DNA of 64,000 bases from Mugil cephalus. Lineage: Eukaryota; Chordata; Actinopteri; Mugiliformes; Mugilidae. Location of the stretch: assembly GCF_022458985.1 (NCBI RefSeq), contig NC_061771.1:30802322-30866321 (forward strand). The letters run 5' to 3'. The notes beneath the pieces are model-generated. The model had not been told where the DNA came from. It saw nothing but the letters and a program-made list of their open reading frames with translations, and did not search any database. Positions within the stretch are counted from its first letter, which is position 1, and each line of letters opens with the position of its first letter. This document shows, in pieces, positions 34,075 through 44,310 of this stretch. Both the position numbers and the translations under genes were made by a program.

Positions 34075-35237
34075 TTAACTTTATAAGTGTTACCGGCACC
34101 AGACCTAGGGATAATCTAAGTAAAGGTTACACAGGCTAGGAAGCACAGTGTATGTAGCAATTTTGTGTTGCTAGCGTTTGTTGGCTGGAAAGAAGGTGAA
34201 ATGACTAACATTGGTCAGAAAGACACGATACGATATATAATGTCATTGCAGAGCATCGATCGGCGATGTTATTTATTAATTTATTTTTTAAATAGGGGCC
34301 GCATGTCCATATAGCCTTTTTCAACAATCCCACTCAGTGACCGGAGGTGTCATACCCGGATATTTACTCTCACCTCATCGAATCACCCACTAACGTATGA
34401 CATCTATCATTAATTCATAATTATCATGATGGTAATATCATATATATGACGTAAAATACAGCATGAAGCTTAGCCAACCTTTTATTAAAAAAAAAAAAAA
34501 AAGCTTTACAGTAATGTAACTCTGTGCTCTGTCGTTACCTACTGTCATTTCAGTTCAGCATCAACATTCACTACTTTGACTTTTTACCATGAATTTGGAG
34601 TTTTTAACATAACTAACAACTCTGACGACTGACATTAGGTAACGTTAGCATCATAGGTGTTTGTGGCACACGTACACATCAACTAACAGGGTCCCATTTT
34701 CGACACGTTTTATGACCTGAAACCACACATTTATTTGTTTTTTATCCCTCTCTTGAGAGAGCAGTAACTTAAGGATACTCTCTTCCATAATCCACTGCTG
34801 AGTGAGCGCCATCTGCTGATGCAAAAGCGTATTGCTTTTGTAAAAAGTGTACATAAACATGTAAGAATGGTTCAAACATTAACAAAAAAATAAGAGGGTG
34901 TCTGTTTAAATGAAAACTAAGCATAAGTTTACAAGCTACTAAATAAGCACCAGCTAGTATAGTTAGATTGAAAGTCAGTTGTTTGCTTATAAATTCAATT
35001 TATTCGCTGGTTCTTCATTTAATCTTACAAACAATTGTCCATAGAATGCCGCCTCTCAACGGTATTATGTTTAGTATTCTTGTCGATGAAATGATGAACT
35101 GCACAGGTTGCTGCTAATGCTGAATCCAATATACTTGTTATTACAGTAATTTTACAGCATTTCTACAACTAGAAGCAGTTTTGCAATGGATCGAACTGTA
35201 TTAAAAAATTCTAGAAATAATTCCAAGGAAAACCGAA

Positions 35238-35266
35238 GGGGGGGAGGGGGGGGGGGGGGGGGGGGG
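35238..35266. repeat. Poly-G run
   Basis: 29 bases of G broken by a single A (35245). Counterpart at 52729-52759. Such a run can form a G-quadruplex and is prone to sequencing error. Confidence 0.9.
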
Positions 35267-35423
35267 ATAATTTTGGTACAGGTAGATGTGGCCTTAATAA
35301 TTCATAATTTAAATGAAGTCTCACATAGTTCCTCTCTGTCTCCACCTGAGGTCAATAAAACAACAACCATCAGGAAAGTTTGATGAACTTTAGACTCAGG
35401 GTGAGCTGTAGATTGTTGTAAAA

Positions 35424-35619
35424 TGGGCTGTTATGAAATGTGTTGTGTTATTGTAAATAGATTGCACAGAACTGGGACTCTAGAGGGCACACAAGACAAC
35501 TGCAGATGGTCAACGAGGAAGTACTTTGGGATGCTTGCGGTCCATGAATAAACAGCAGCTTTATACTGTAACAGTATAATCGTGTCGGATGTGAATCTGT
35601 TATTTACGAGGATACCACA
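35424..35619 (+). mobile_element. Solo-LTR-like insertion (fossil)
   Basis: About 196 bp that interrupt sequence shared with the T2 intron (TTGTAAAA before, CAGACCTA or CAGACATT after). It starts with TG, ends with CA and contains an AATAAA followed by TATA-like and GT-rich sequence, as expected of an LTR. Family unknown; no internal retroviral or retrotransposon part is present. Confidence 0.4.
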
Positions 35620-35802
35620 CAGACCTACTAACCTCTTTTTATAAGCTGCTATGAATTGAACTCCAGGAGATAAAATATGTGAATGTATTTCAAAGTCATT
35701 ATGTCTGAAGTTTGATGCAAGATGAATAACTCATCAATAATCAATAAATCTCTACTTAAACTGTGTTTTTCTCTCTTTCTCTCTTGTTGTCAGTGTGTAG
35801 AC

Positions 35803-37446
35803 ATGTCTGCTGCCACATGTCTGAAATCTGAAGATCACTTTCTGTGCTCCATCTGTCTGGATGTGTTCACTGATCCAGTCACTACATCATGTGGACACAA
35901 CTTCTGCAAACACTGCATCACTCAACACTGGGATACCACTGATCTATGTAAGTGTCCCCTGTGTAAAGAGATGTTCTACAATAGACCTCAGCTGAAGATC
36001 AACACTTTCATCAATGAGATTGTTGCTGAGTTCAGACATGAAGCTCAACAGAAAGCCAGCAGCAGCAGCTCAGAACAACAAGCTGCCAAACCAGGAGAAG
36101 TTCCCTGTGACGTCTGCACTGGAACCAAACTGAAGGCCCTGAAGTCCTGCCTGGTGTGTCTGCTCTCCTACTGTGACTCTCACCTGGAGCCTCATCTGAC
36201 AATGTCACGTCTGAAAAGACATCAGCTGATCCACCCGTGGACAACCTGGAAGACAGGATGTGTAGGAAACACGATAAACCTCTGGAGCTGTTCTGTAAGA
36301 CCGACCAGACATGTGTCTGCCTGCTTGCCTGTTTTAGACCACAAGACACATGATGTTGTTCCTCTGAAAAAAGAATATGAAGGAAAGAAGGCAGAGCTGG
36401 GGAAGACAGAAGATCAAATTCAGCAGATGATCCAGAAGAGACGACTGAAGATTGAGGAGATGAAAGAGTCAGTGAAGATGAGTAAAGATGCTGCAGACAG
36501 AGAGAAAGCAGAAGGTGTTCAGGTCTTCACTGCTCTGAAGGAGTCTGTTGAGAGAGGCCTGGAGCAGCTCATAAAGGAGATCGAAGACAAACAGAAAACA
36601 ACAGAGAAACAGGCTGAAGGTTTCATCAAAGATATGGAACAGGAAGTCTCTGAGCTGATGAAGAGGAGCTCTGAGGTAAAGCAGCTCTCACACTCTGAAG
36701 ACCACCTCCACCTCCTCCAAAGCTTCTCCTCCCTGACAGCTGCTCCACCCACCAAGGATTGGACAGAGGTCAGCGTCAGTCCACCATCATATGAGGGGAC
36801 TGTGGTGAGAGCTGTGACTCAGCTGGAGGAGAAACTCAGTAAAGACATGAAAAAGCTTCTTTCTGAGGCTGAACTGAAGAGGGTCCAGCAGTATGCAGTG
36901 GATGTGACTCTAGATCCTGTTACAGCACATCCTAGACTCATCCTGTCTGATGATGGAAAACAAGTGACTCATCGTGACGTGAAGAAGGAACTTCCAGACA
37001 ACCCAGATAGATTTTCTACATGTGTAAATGTTTTAGGAAAGAAGAGTTTCTCTTCAGGTAGATTTTACTTTCAGGTTCAGGTTAAAGGAAAGATTGACTG
37101 GGATCTAGGAGTGGCTAGAAAGTCAATCAATAGGAAGGGAAACATCACTCTGAGTCCTAAGAATGGTTTCTGGACTATATGGTTGAGAAATGGAAATGAA
37201 TACAAAGCTAATGCTAGTCCTCCAGTGCGTCTGTCTCTTGGTTCTCGTCCTGAAAAGGTGGGGGTGTTTGTGGATTATGAGGAGGGTCTGGTCTCCTTTC
37301 ATGATGTAGATACTGCAGCTCTTATCTACTCCTTTACTGGCTGCTCCTTCAATGACAAACTTTATCCATACATCAGTCCCTGTAATAACAGTGGTGGTAA
37401 AAACTCTGCACCTCTCATCATCTGTCCTGTCAATCAAACTGTCTGA
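35803..37446 (+). CDS. T4a: TRIM RING-B-box-PRY-SPRY protein with an out-of-frame B-box 2
   Basis: Open frame of 547 residues from the conserved start (MSAATCL...), which lies nine bases after the splice acceptor; an in-frame ATG further upstream (35722) is inside the intron. The RING, B-box 1, coiled coil and PRY-SPRY are normal. Between about 36236 and 36323 the frame differs from T4b and all other copies: one base is missing from a C run, and two more bases from nearby T and C runs restore the frame. As a result residues of about 145-173 are unrelated to the family (HPWTTWKTGCVGNTINLW) and the first B-box 2 zinc ligands are lost. All three changes are in homopolymer runs, so sequencing error is likely and the true gene is probably intact. 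One extra serine near residue 350 (KKLLSEAELKR) marks both T4 copies. Confidence 0.8.
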   Translation: MSAATCLKSEDHFLCSICLDVFTDPVTTSCGHNFCKHCITQHWDTTDLCKCPLCKEMFYNRPQLKINTFINEIVAEFRHEAQQKASSSSSEQQAAKPGEVPCDVCTGTKLKALKSCLVCLLSYCDSHLEPHLTMSRLKRHQLIHPWTTWKTGCVGNTINLWSCSVRPTRHVSACLPVLDHKTHDVVPLKKEYEGKKAELGKTEDQIQQMIQKRRLKIEEMKESVKMSKDAADREKAEGVQVFTALKESVERGLEQLIKEIEDKQKTTEKQAEGFIKDMEQEVSELMKRSSEVKQLSHSEDHLHLLQSFSSLTAAPPTKDWTEVSVSPPSYEGTVVRAVTQLEEKLSKDMKKLLSEAELKRVQQYAVDVTLDPVTAHPRLILSDDGKQVTHRDVKKELPDNPDRFSTCVNVLGKKSFSSGRFYFQVQVKGKIDWDLGVARKSINRKGNITLSPKNGFWTIWLRNGNEYKANASPPVRLSLGSRPEKVGVFVDYEEGLVSFHDVDTAALIYSFTGCSFNDKLYPYISPCNNSGGKNSAPLIICPVNQTV

Positions 37447-38739
37447 TCCATTTAATGATGAAGCTTTGAGGTCAATGAATGAACTTATTGATCTTCACTC
37501 TTTATTCACACTCTGTACATATATCCTTAATACTACAATACTGGTACAGCTGAGAACGCAAGATGACAGTACAGTTACGGGGAAGTGAGGCGCCTGAAAC
37601 GTTGTATGACCATCGTAGTCGACTTTCACCAAATCCTTGGCAGAGGGGCGAAGATCCAGCAGTGTTTGGCGGTCGTACACAAGCAATGAGCTGACAGTAG
37701 AGATAACAATTGACACAAAGAGCACAAACATAAACAACATTTCCAGCAAGAGACGACGGGCCACACACACACTGGCGCCATCTTCAATCCACCAGAAGTC
37801 ATAGGTTCAATGTCTTCATGTTAAGAAGTAACAGAATAATGTCCAGGATAGTTGAATCAAATTTGTCACTCACTACAGGTTTACCAAAAAAGGTGAGGAA
37901 AGCCTGTGTAGATTTTCACTGTCCTGGCATCATCGTGTTAACATGCTTCAATAAGAACTACTACCCCAGTCACTAGTGAGGAAATATTTAATTATCCAGA
38001 TAATATCCAGATTATAATTGTGATTGGGATGTTTAGTCGACTCCGTTCAGGTCTCAAATTCCAGAATCATCCCCAAACAGCTCTGTATTTACGATGATGT
38101 TGATCTTATTACTTTCATACAGCTCTGAGCAAAGTCTGATTGAAAAGAACAGTTTCAAGAAAAAAGTTTGTAATGAAAAGGGACTATGATGTGATTATGT
38201 TATGGTGTTCATAACTGTTGTGCTACTTTTTGGGAATCATCATCATTGTTAGTAATTTTCCTCTGTTCATCCCGATGTCTTGTCCTCCAATGTTTTCTGG
38301 TGCTCATGGTCAGTGTTGTGAGCTTCTCTGATTCATACTTTAATGTGATTCAAAACCTTTTATAAAATATCCATAAAAGACTAGCCTTTGTCATTTTGTT
38401 GTCATTCCATAGCCACAAAGCTAGTAACCATTTCCAAAAAAACAGTTTACTGAAATACAGGTCACATATTTGTTAAAACAACAGAATCACTGAAACATTC
38501 ACCACATATCAACCAACGGAAACATCTCCTCTCAGATGTGTTGCAGCTGATTCAGAGAAGTAGATGGAGTACCACACCTTAACTCCCTTCTTCCCAATTC
38601 AGTTAGATTCAGGGACACAGGGGTAGGGTGGAGGTTGACCAAGATCTGCAAGACGACAAGGTAAACCATCTGAACCTCATTTACCGAGATCAGTGGTGAG
38701 GAAGGGTTTTTCAACACTCAAACCTCTCTTTAAAATAAG
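37447..38739. other. T4a 3' flank
   Basis: Starts with the shared TRIM 3' sequence. 37560-37790 is an inserted LINE-like piece: on the minus strand it encodes VYDRQTLLDLRPSAKDLVKV, resembling the start of a fish retroelement ORF (tentative). 37840-38540 is the shared distal flank also seen at 19880 and 55340. Confidence 0.5.
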
Positions 38740-39385
38740 AGCCTCTTCTAAAACCACTGGCTGTCACCTAGTGGCCCCCTCATTCTACTTCCATCAACCG
38801 CAGCAACCTTCAGTACCTTTGGTGCTGAGATGAAGGACGGGAGATGTTTAAGTGATATCAAGAGACATGGACCCATGGTCTTGGTGATATTAGTGATGCT
38901 TTCTTATTGGAGCTCAAAGACAAACGTTGCAGAGGAAGGAGTGATTTTACTATTGAATGAATTTCATAGATGAACCACTGGGAGACACAGAAAGGTGGCA
39001 GCTTGATGACCTCTGCAGCTTCAACTTTTTATTGTCATTTTGTTGTTGACATTTGTTCATTTTACTGATTAAGAATTCTTCACTGTTGACAAGTTGTTAC
39101 TAGAACCAGTTTGTGATGCCAGAAGTCAGGACATCTTGGGCCCTGACTTTACTTGCTGCACACCTACTGAAACTGGTCCTAACTTCCTGCAGGGGTGGGC
39201 CAACAGGGAGATGACTCTAGATTGTTTCTTTGGACTAGCCCGGCTTAGGCTCATGGAGGAAAGCTCAGTTTCTAGACAGAGTTTTCCCTCTTGTGGTTGA
39301 GGTGTAAGGTCCCTATTTAAGGTCTTTGGATTGTTTGCCCCCTTCCCTGAGACCCAATAACAGGATCTCAGTATCACATGGACAA
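38740..39385. repeat. TRIM 3'-flank module, full copy
   Basis: The most complete copy of the module also found at 11964, 18076, 21536 and 25038 (partial) and at 56240. Non-coding. Confidence 0.6.
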
Positions 39386-40086
39386 AACCCCTCCACCACA
39401 TTAAGGTAGTGATTCATCTGGAGGCAGAGATGCTGCTTTATCATATCAAAGGAGTCCAGGTGGGTTGGTATGGAATCTGAAGAGGACTCCAGGATTGTAA
39501 AGAGGTGAGTTACCAGGGTGGTTCATGAATTCACTGGAGAGAAAACAGATCTCAACCATCCTGAGAGACCACCTGACCCTGACATAAAATTGCCAGGGAT
39601 GAAGAGTTTTATAAACAATAAACTTCAACTCTCTGTGGCAGTACAGAGCCTATTACCGTTGTAACCAACTGGTCATCAGATTGATCTATCCATTTTGACT
39701 GAAACATGGCTACAGCTCGATGAAGGAGTTTAAAGGAGGAAATGAAATAAATTAGACTTACTTGAATCCTATCCGTCAAACAGATTCCAGTTTTGGTTCC
39801 TCTGGGTTCTGTGCTGGGATCATTAGATCAGAAAATTCTTTATTGTCCCAATTTGGGCAATTTACTTTGCAACAGCAGTCACCAACCAAATTCAGATCAT
39901 AAAACAGTACTGTACAAAACAACACAGAATAAATAATAAAAGTCATCAGGTGAGTTATCATGACCATAGAGTATATGCAGCCTACATTGCAAGACCATGC
40001 CTAAAAGTTATTTAGAAACTCTACAGCTGTGGGAACAAATGATCTGAGATATCTGCTTGGTATATTGATATCTGCACAGGCGAGTA
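39386..40086. other. Repeat-derived spacer
   Basis: 39830-40050 resembles fish dispersed repeats (TTCTTTATTGTCCCAATTTG) and the 19190 region. No gene. Confidence 0.4.
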
Positions 40087-40320
40087 CCTGTGTCTCCACC
40101 CAGCATTTTATCATTGCAAAGGTGTGAGATAGAACTTCTGACTGGTTACAAGTACCTTGGCATTTTAATTGATGACTAACTTTCTTTTAAAACTCATGTA
40201 GACATCATGATAAAAAGGTCAGGTCTTCTTTTTCTTTTACTGCCAGGAAAAAAGTTGTTTGCTGCCATCTTGCTCCCTATACTTGATTACGGCGACCAGC
40301 CTGCAATCCCGTTGCAGGTT
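40087..40320 (+). mobile_element. LINE reverse-transcriptase fragment
   Basis: Encodes LLTGYKYLGILIDD and, after a stop, SFKTHVDIMIKRSG and LFAAILLPILDYGD, the YLG..ID and LDYGD blocks of LINE reverse transcriptases. Counterpart at 57588-57815 in copy B. Confidence 0.6.
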
Positions 40321-40968
40321 CGTCAGAGGTTATCTAAAGGTGAATAGTTGAATAAAGGCAACTGGATGTTTCGCTACTCGGACACAGACATAGTCTGAAA
40401 GGAGATACAAGGGGGAGACACAACACAGTATAAGCACACAGCGTTGAGTAGTAAGATAGAAGAAACTAGAAAATTCTGTCTAGGGAATTTTGAAAGGGCA
40501 ACTGCCGGGGTACCATCTCTGTCAATAAATGTTATTGAGTTGTAATGATTTCGAGTTTGTGAGCTTCATTTGAAATGTTGATGTAAATTTTGAGAAAAAC
40601 AAAAAGATGAGTTTTGGGTGTTTAAATATAAATACGCATATATGACTGAGATTCTAAGTTAATGTTTATGACTTATTTTTAAAATACATTTTGAAATTAA
40701 TTGATTCATGAAAGTAAATGCCAAAATATGTCTTTTTTCTTTAATTTCCCACCATAGTTTTAATTCCTCTCTAGGCACTGTGGGAGTTGCCACTCCGAGT
40801 TCATCCTTTAATTTCCCTTTCAATTTTTATTTTGGCCAGTTTTTTTTTATTTACTTCTTCACCAGTCTATGGGCCTCTTCTTGTTGGTGAATGTCTCCTT
40901 GGTGGAAAGCATTTCTGATTTAGAATATTGACGAAATTTCCCAGTTTGGGACAAATATTTAGTTTAGT
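40321..40968. other. Spacer, nothing recognised
   Basis: AT-rich. A TGGATGTTTCGCTACTCGG segment near 40363 is reminiscent of Penelope-like 3' sequence. No gene. Confidence 0.35.
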
Positions 40969-41160
40969 TTAGTTTTTTAGTTTAGTGACCAAAGGTTTAT
41001 TATTTGGGTATATTGTGATTGTCATTTGTTCACAAAAGAAAAGGTATTCAGATACAGTGTTCATCAACTCATCTAAATCAGTAAAAGTGTCTTTGAAATC
41101 ATCGCAGTTAGTGCTGTTAAAACGTCCATTCAGCTGGTGAGCTGAGCCCTGTGTCCACAC
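40969..41160 (-). mobile_element. LINE fragment, minus strand
   Basis: Encodes LNGRFNSTNCDDFKDTFTDL, then YLFFCEQM and TITIYPNNKPLVTK, like the stretch before the reverse-transcriptase core in fish LINEs (FCED...V.IYPNNKPWVTK). Confidence 0.6.
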
Positions 41161-41369
41161 AGCAGCCTATTTTCTTTTAACTTTTCCTCTCTTGAGGGTC
41201 AGTTGATAGACTGGTGCTAAAAAATATGAAATTAGTATCAGTAAACCCAAGTGACACAATTTTATAGGATATAAGTGGCCCCTTTATAGTGCCGTAGCAT
41301 AAGTCCAGTACCTTACCATGTCTTGTTAGACACATTACATACTGGTAAAGGCGACAGAGGGATTTTTTA

Positions 41370-41495
41370 AGAATTTATTTCAAATTTCATTTCTATGCTG
41401 ATGACACAATCTTATATTGCTATGACTCCACTCTTGTCTTTGGCAAATTGCAGATTGCTTTTTCAAGCTGGCGGAACGTCAGCTAATTGATAATA

Positions 41496-41529
<34 letters not shown>

Positions 41530-42380
41530 AGCTAATAGACTAGTTTTAAATCCTGCCAAAACCAAACTGATGATTGTTTTCCAATGGCGGGATAGTACCT
41601 GTCTCCTCCCAGCATTTTGTCATTACAAGAGTGTGAGATAGAAAACCTTGAAAAAAAAGAAAAACACAATTTAAACTTGAGTCCTTTTTCCATCACAGGT
41701 CTTGTTTTTCTTTTGCTGCCAGGAAAAAGGAAAAAGTTGGTTGTTGCTATCTTCCTCCTTACACTTGATTAAGGCTACCTTTCATGTATGAATGCTTCTT
41801 CAAACTGTCTGTGATCTCTGCATCCAGTCAATCATGGTGCCTTAAGGTTTATCACAATTTATGTCATCATCACTGCACCTTATATGAATGAGCTGAGTGG
41901 CGATCTCTGGCAACACCGCCTTACACAATGGCATATGTTTATTTTTAATATCTTACTTGTATTCCCAGACTATTTATGCAATTACATCTCTAAAACACAA
42001 AGCAAGTATTCTTTGCATTCCAACGACTTGTATGTTTTAAACGTGTCCAAAACCCACTCTGAATTTGGTAAACACTGTTTTAAGTACTCTGCACCTGCTG
42101 CTTGGAACTCAATGCAGAAAACTTTAAAATTAAGAAAATCATTACACTTGGATTTTGAAAACCCATGTGAGAGACCTTGGAGCAGCTATGTATCACACTT
42201 GTTCTTGTTTTAATGTAAATCCCTAGTCTTACTCGTGTTTCATTTTTATCTTCCATGTATTTTATTTATGTTATTGAGTGAGTTTCTGTCACAACTTTCC
42301 TAGGTTGCGGTCTTTGCCAGGCTTCCATTAGAAAATATGTCATTTTATCTTGACAGGATTGACCTTGTTAAATAAAGGAT
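41370..42380 (+). mobile_element. LINE reverse-transcriptase fragment
   Basis: Encodes FYADDTILYCYDSTLVFGKL (YADD box), then LNPAKTKLMI, a long decayed middle, FSITGLVFLLLPG, FLLTLD, and near the end KTHSEFGKHCFKYSAPAAWN. It closes with a GTTAAATAAAGGATAATAAT tail. A TTGA microsatellite sits at 41496-41530. Confidence 0.65.
41496..41530. repeat. TTGA microsatellite
   Basis: 35 bases of TTGA repeats here, against 55 at the matching place in copy B (58996-59050). Confidence 0.9.
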
Positions 42381-42429
42381 AATAATAAATAAGACTGCAA
42401 GTATTAAAACCACCAATTATAAAATTTGG

Positions 42430-42890
42430 GGAATCGCGGGAAAAGCTTTGGAAACAGAGAACAAGAACAACATTACGGATGTTGCATCCTTAATTTTGGC
42501 TTTAGGATGAATATAATCCACTGTAATGACATGCTTCCCTTAGGCAATATTATTAGGAAACATGGCATAAACATTAATTGCTATGCAGATGACACCCAGC
42601 TGTATTTATTCAAGAAACCAGATGAAACTAATCAGCTGGTTAAACTCCAAGTCTTAACAACATAAAGGATGAGCTATAACTTCCTATTCTTAAAATCAGA
42701 CTAAACAGAAATCATTGTATTTGGCCTTAAACATCTCAGAGATTCATTATCTAATCACTTTCTCTGGATGGCTTTACCTTGGGTTCAGTTCTACTGTGAG
42801 AAACCTTGGTGTTCTCACATAAAGCAAGTGACAAGGACTGCCTTCTTTCACCATATCCTCAACATTTCACATTCTGTCTCACCTCTACTT
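42430..42890 (+). mobile_element. LINE reverse-transcriptase fragment upstream of T5a
   Basis: Encodes [20 protein letters not shown] with the YADD box, [10 protein letters not shown], then EIIVFGLKHLRDSLSNHF and a decayed tail. Same element as upstream of T3. Confidence 0.7.
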
Positions 42891-42989
42891 TCCTCTCTTG
42901 CGCATTGTGCTCCTATGCTTTAATTTATCCTACCCTACTACTCATAGCATGTTGTGTGTCTATCTCCCTTCCCCTACGTTTATTGTATT

Positions 42990-43298
42990 TTGTTTTCAAT
43001 GTATAACGACTTGTAATTCCTACAGTCTCTGTGACAAAGACTACGTCTGTGTCTATTGTTCAAACAGAAAAACTATGGTGCGATATATTTGTTTTCATAT
43101 TCATGTCTCAACTTGAAGCAGGAAATAAACTGTTAGAGAGAAACCGGAAAGACCAGATTCAATGTCAGTTTCCACAAATAAACCATAGGTCTGTCAGAGC
43201 GACGGCAGAGCTGCAGTCCAGACAAATCTCTGTGTTTCTGTCTGAAGAAAATTCATCTGAGTTCATCTATTCTTTCTCAACATTGGACTAAAATACTG
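42990..43298 (+). promoter_or_regulatory. T5a promoter region and non-coding 5' exon
   Basis: Counterpart of the T1 leader block, with the exon ending at 43298 (CTG|GTGAGTAT) and the acceptor ending at 44301. The interferon-element site of T3 is replaced by CACAAATAAACCATAGGTCT, without GAAA pairs. GAAACCGGAAAG near 43141 resembles an ETS site. Confidence 0.5.
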
Positions 43299-44301
43299 GT
43301 GAGTATAGCTGATAATATTTACTGTGTTTCAACAGCTAGTATCAAATACTTGAGCTTGAGTTTAATCATTAGTGCATTGGAACAAAATATAAAATCCTAG
43401 AAAAAAACCTTCTGAATCAGAATCAACACAGTTCCCACTAACAGTACTCCCTTGATGTGATCCAGAAATGGGTCACAATCCTGTTTTCAATGGGATGGAG
43501 GCCTTTGTCTTGGCAAAAAAAAACAAACAAACAAACAAAACATATTAAAACAGTGTTATTCATCGGCTCTCACTTCCATACTCCTTAACAGTAGGTGGCT
43601 AGTGACACTGGTCATTTCACACCACAGAAATAGATCAGTAAAGTTTATTTATATTTGCTACTTTAGCGTGAATTCAGGTACAACGCAGATTAAATGAGAT
43701 ATAGATTTTCTTATGTTGTGCATTGAGGTGTTCACTTGTCAAAGTACATTATTTTTCAGTATTTACTTCCTGATAAGGTAATCAAAGAAAAGGTTAATTT
43801 CGTAAACTTGAATCATTTTGAATGGGTGTAAAAGGTGAATAGTTCTCTCTCTACCAATGCCACTTGCTAGCCGTTTTGCTTTATCATGACATTAGTTTTT
43901 TGTATTTCCATCCTGTGATATTCTATTGTACCATCTCGTTCAGGTTCAAATGGCACAATCTTTTCATTCAATAAATTTGAGAAGTTGAAAATATCAAGCT
44001 CATTCAAACTTCAGGATAAGTTGAACTGTTGTTTTTACAAAGACTGATCAACAAATGCTGCTCTTCTCGGTCTCTACCTGAGGTCGGTAAAATGTCAAGA
44101 GACTTTAGTGAATTTTACATCGAGGAGCTGCAAATGGTGGTAAAACAGACCTACTGACTGGCAATAAACTGACACCAGGAAAAAAAAAAATGAAGACGTC
44201 TGTGTACAGTGTAAACTCTGTATGTATGAAGTCTCATGAAAGTTCAAATGTTAATCAGTCATCAAAAAATCTCAAAATTTCTCTTTCTCTCTTGTTGTCA
44301 G
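43299..44301 (+). other. T5a 5'-UTR intron
   Basis: 1.0 kb with no gene. It contains a short AAAC repeat (about 43519-43540) and, at about 43840-44038, a segment absent from copy B. Confidence 0.6.
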
Positions 44302-44310
44302 TGTGTAGAC

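Larger units (their letters stand above)
32454..35793 (+). other. T4a 5'-UTR intron (3.3 kb)
   Basis: Contains a Harbinger-like element (33075-34074), a poly-G run (35238-35266) and a short LTR-like insertion (35424-35619). The remaining 34075-35237 shows no recognised gene; a 74-codon minus-strand frame at 34651-34875 is conserved in copy B but has no family match. Confidence 0.55.

Noticed and set aside
34651-34875. 74-codon minus-strand frame conserved in both duplication copies
   Set aside because: The copies are too recent for conservation to mean anything, and the sequence matches no family.
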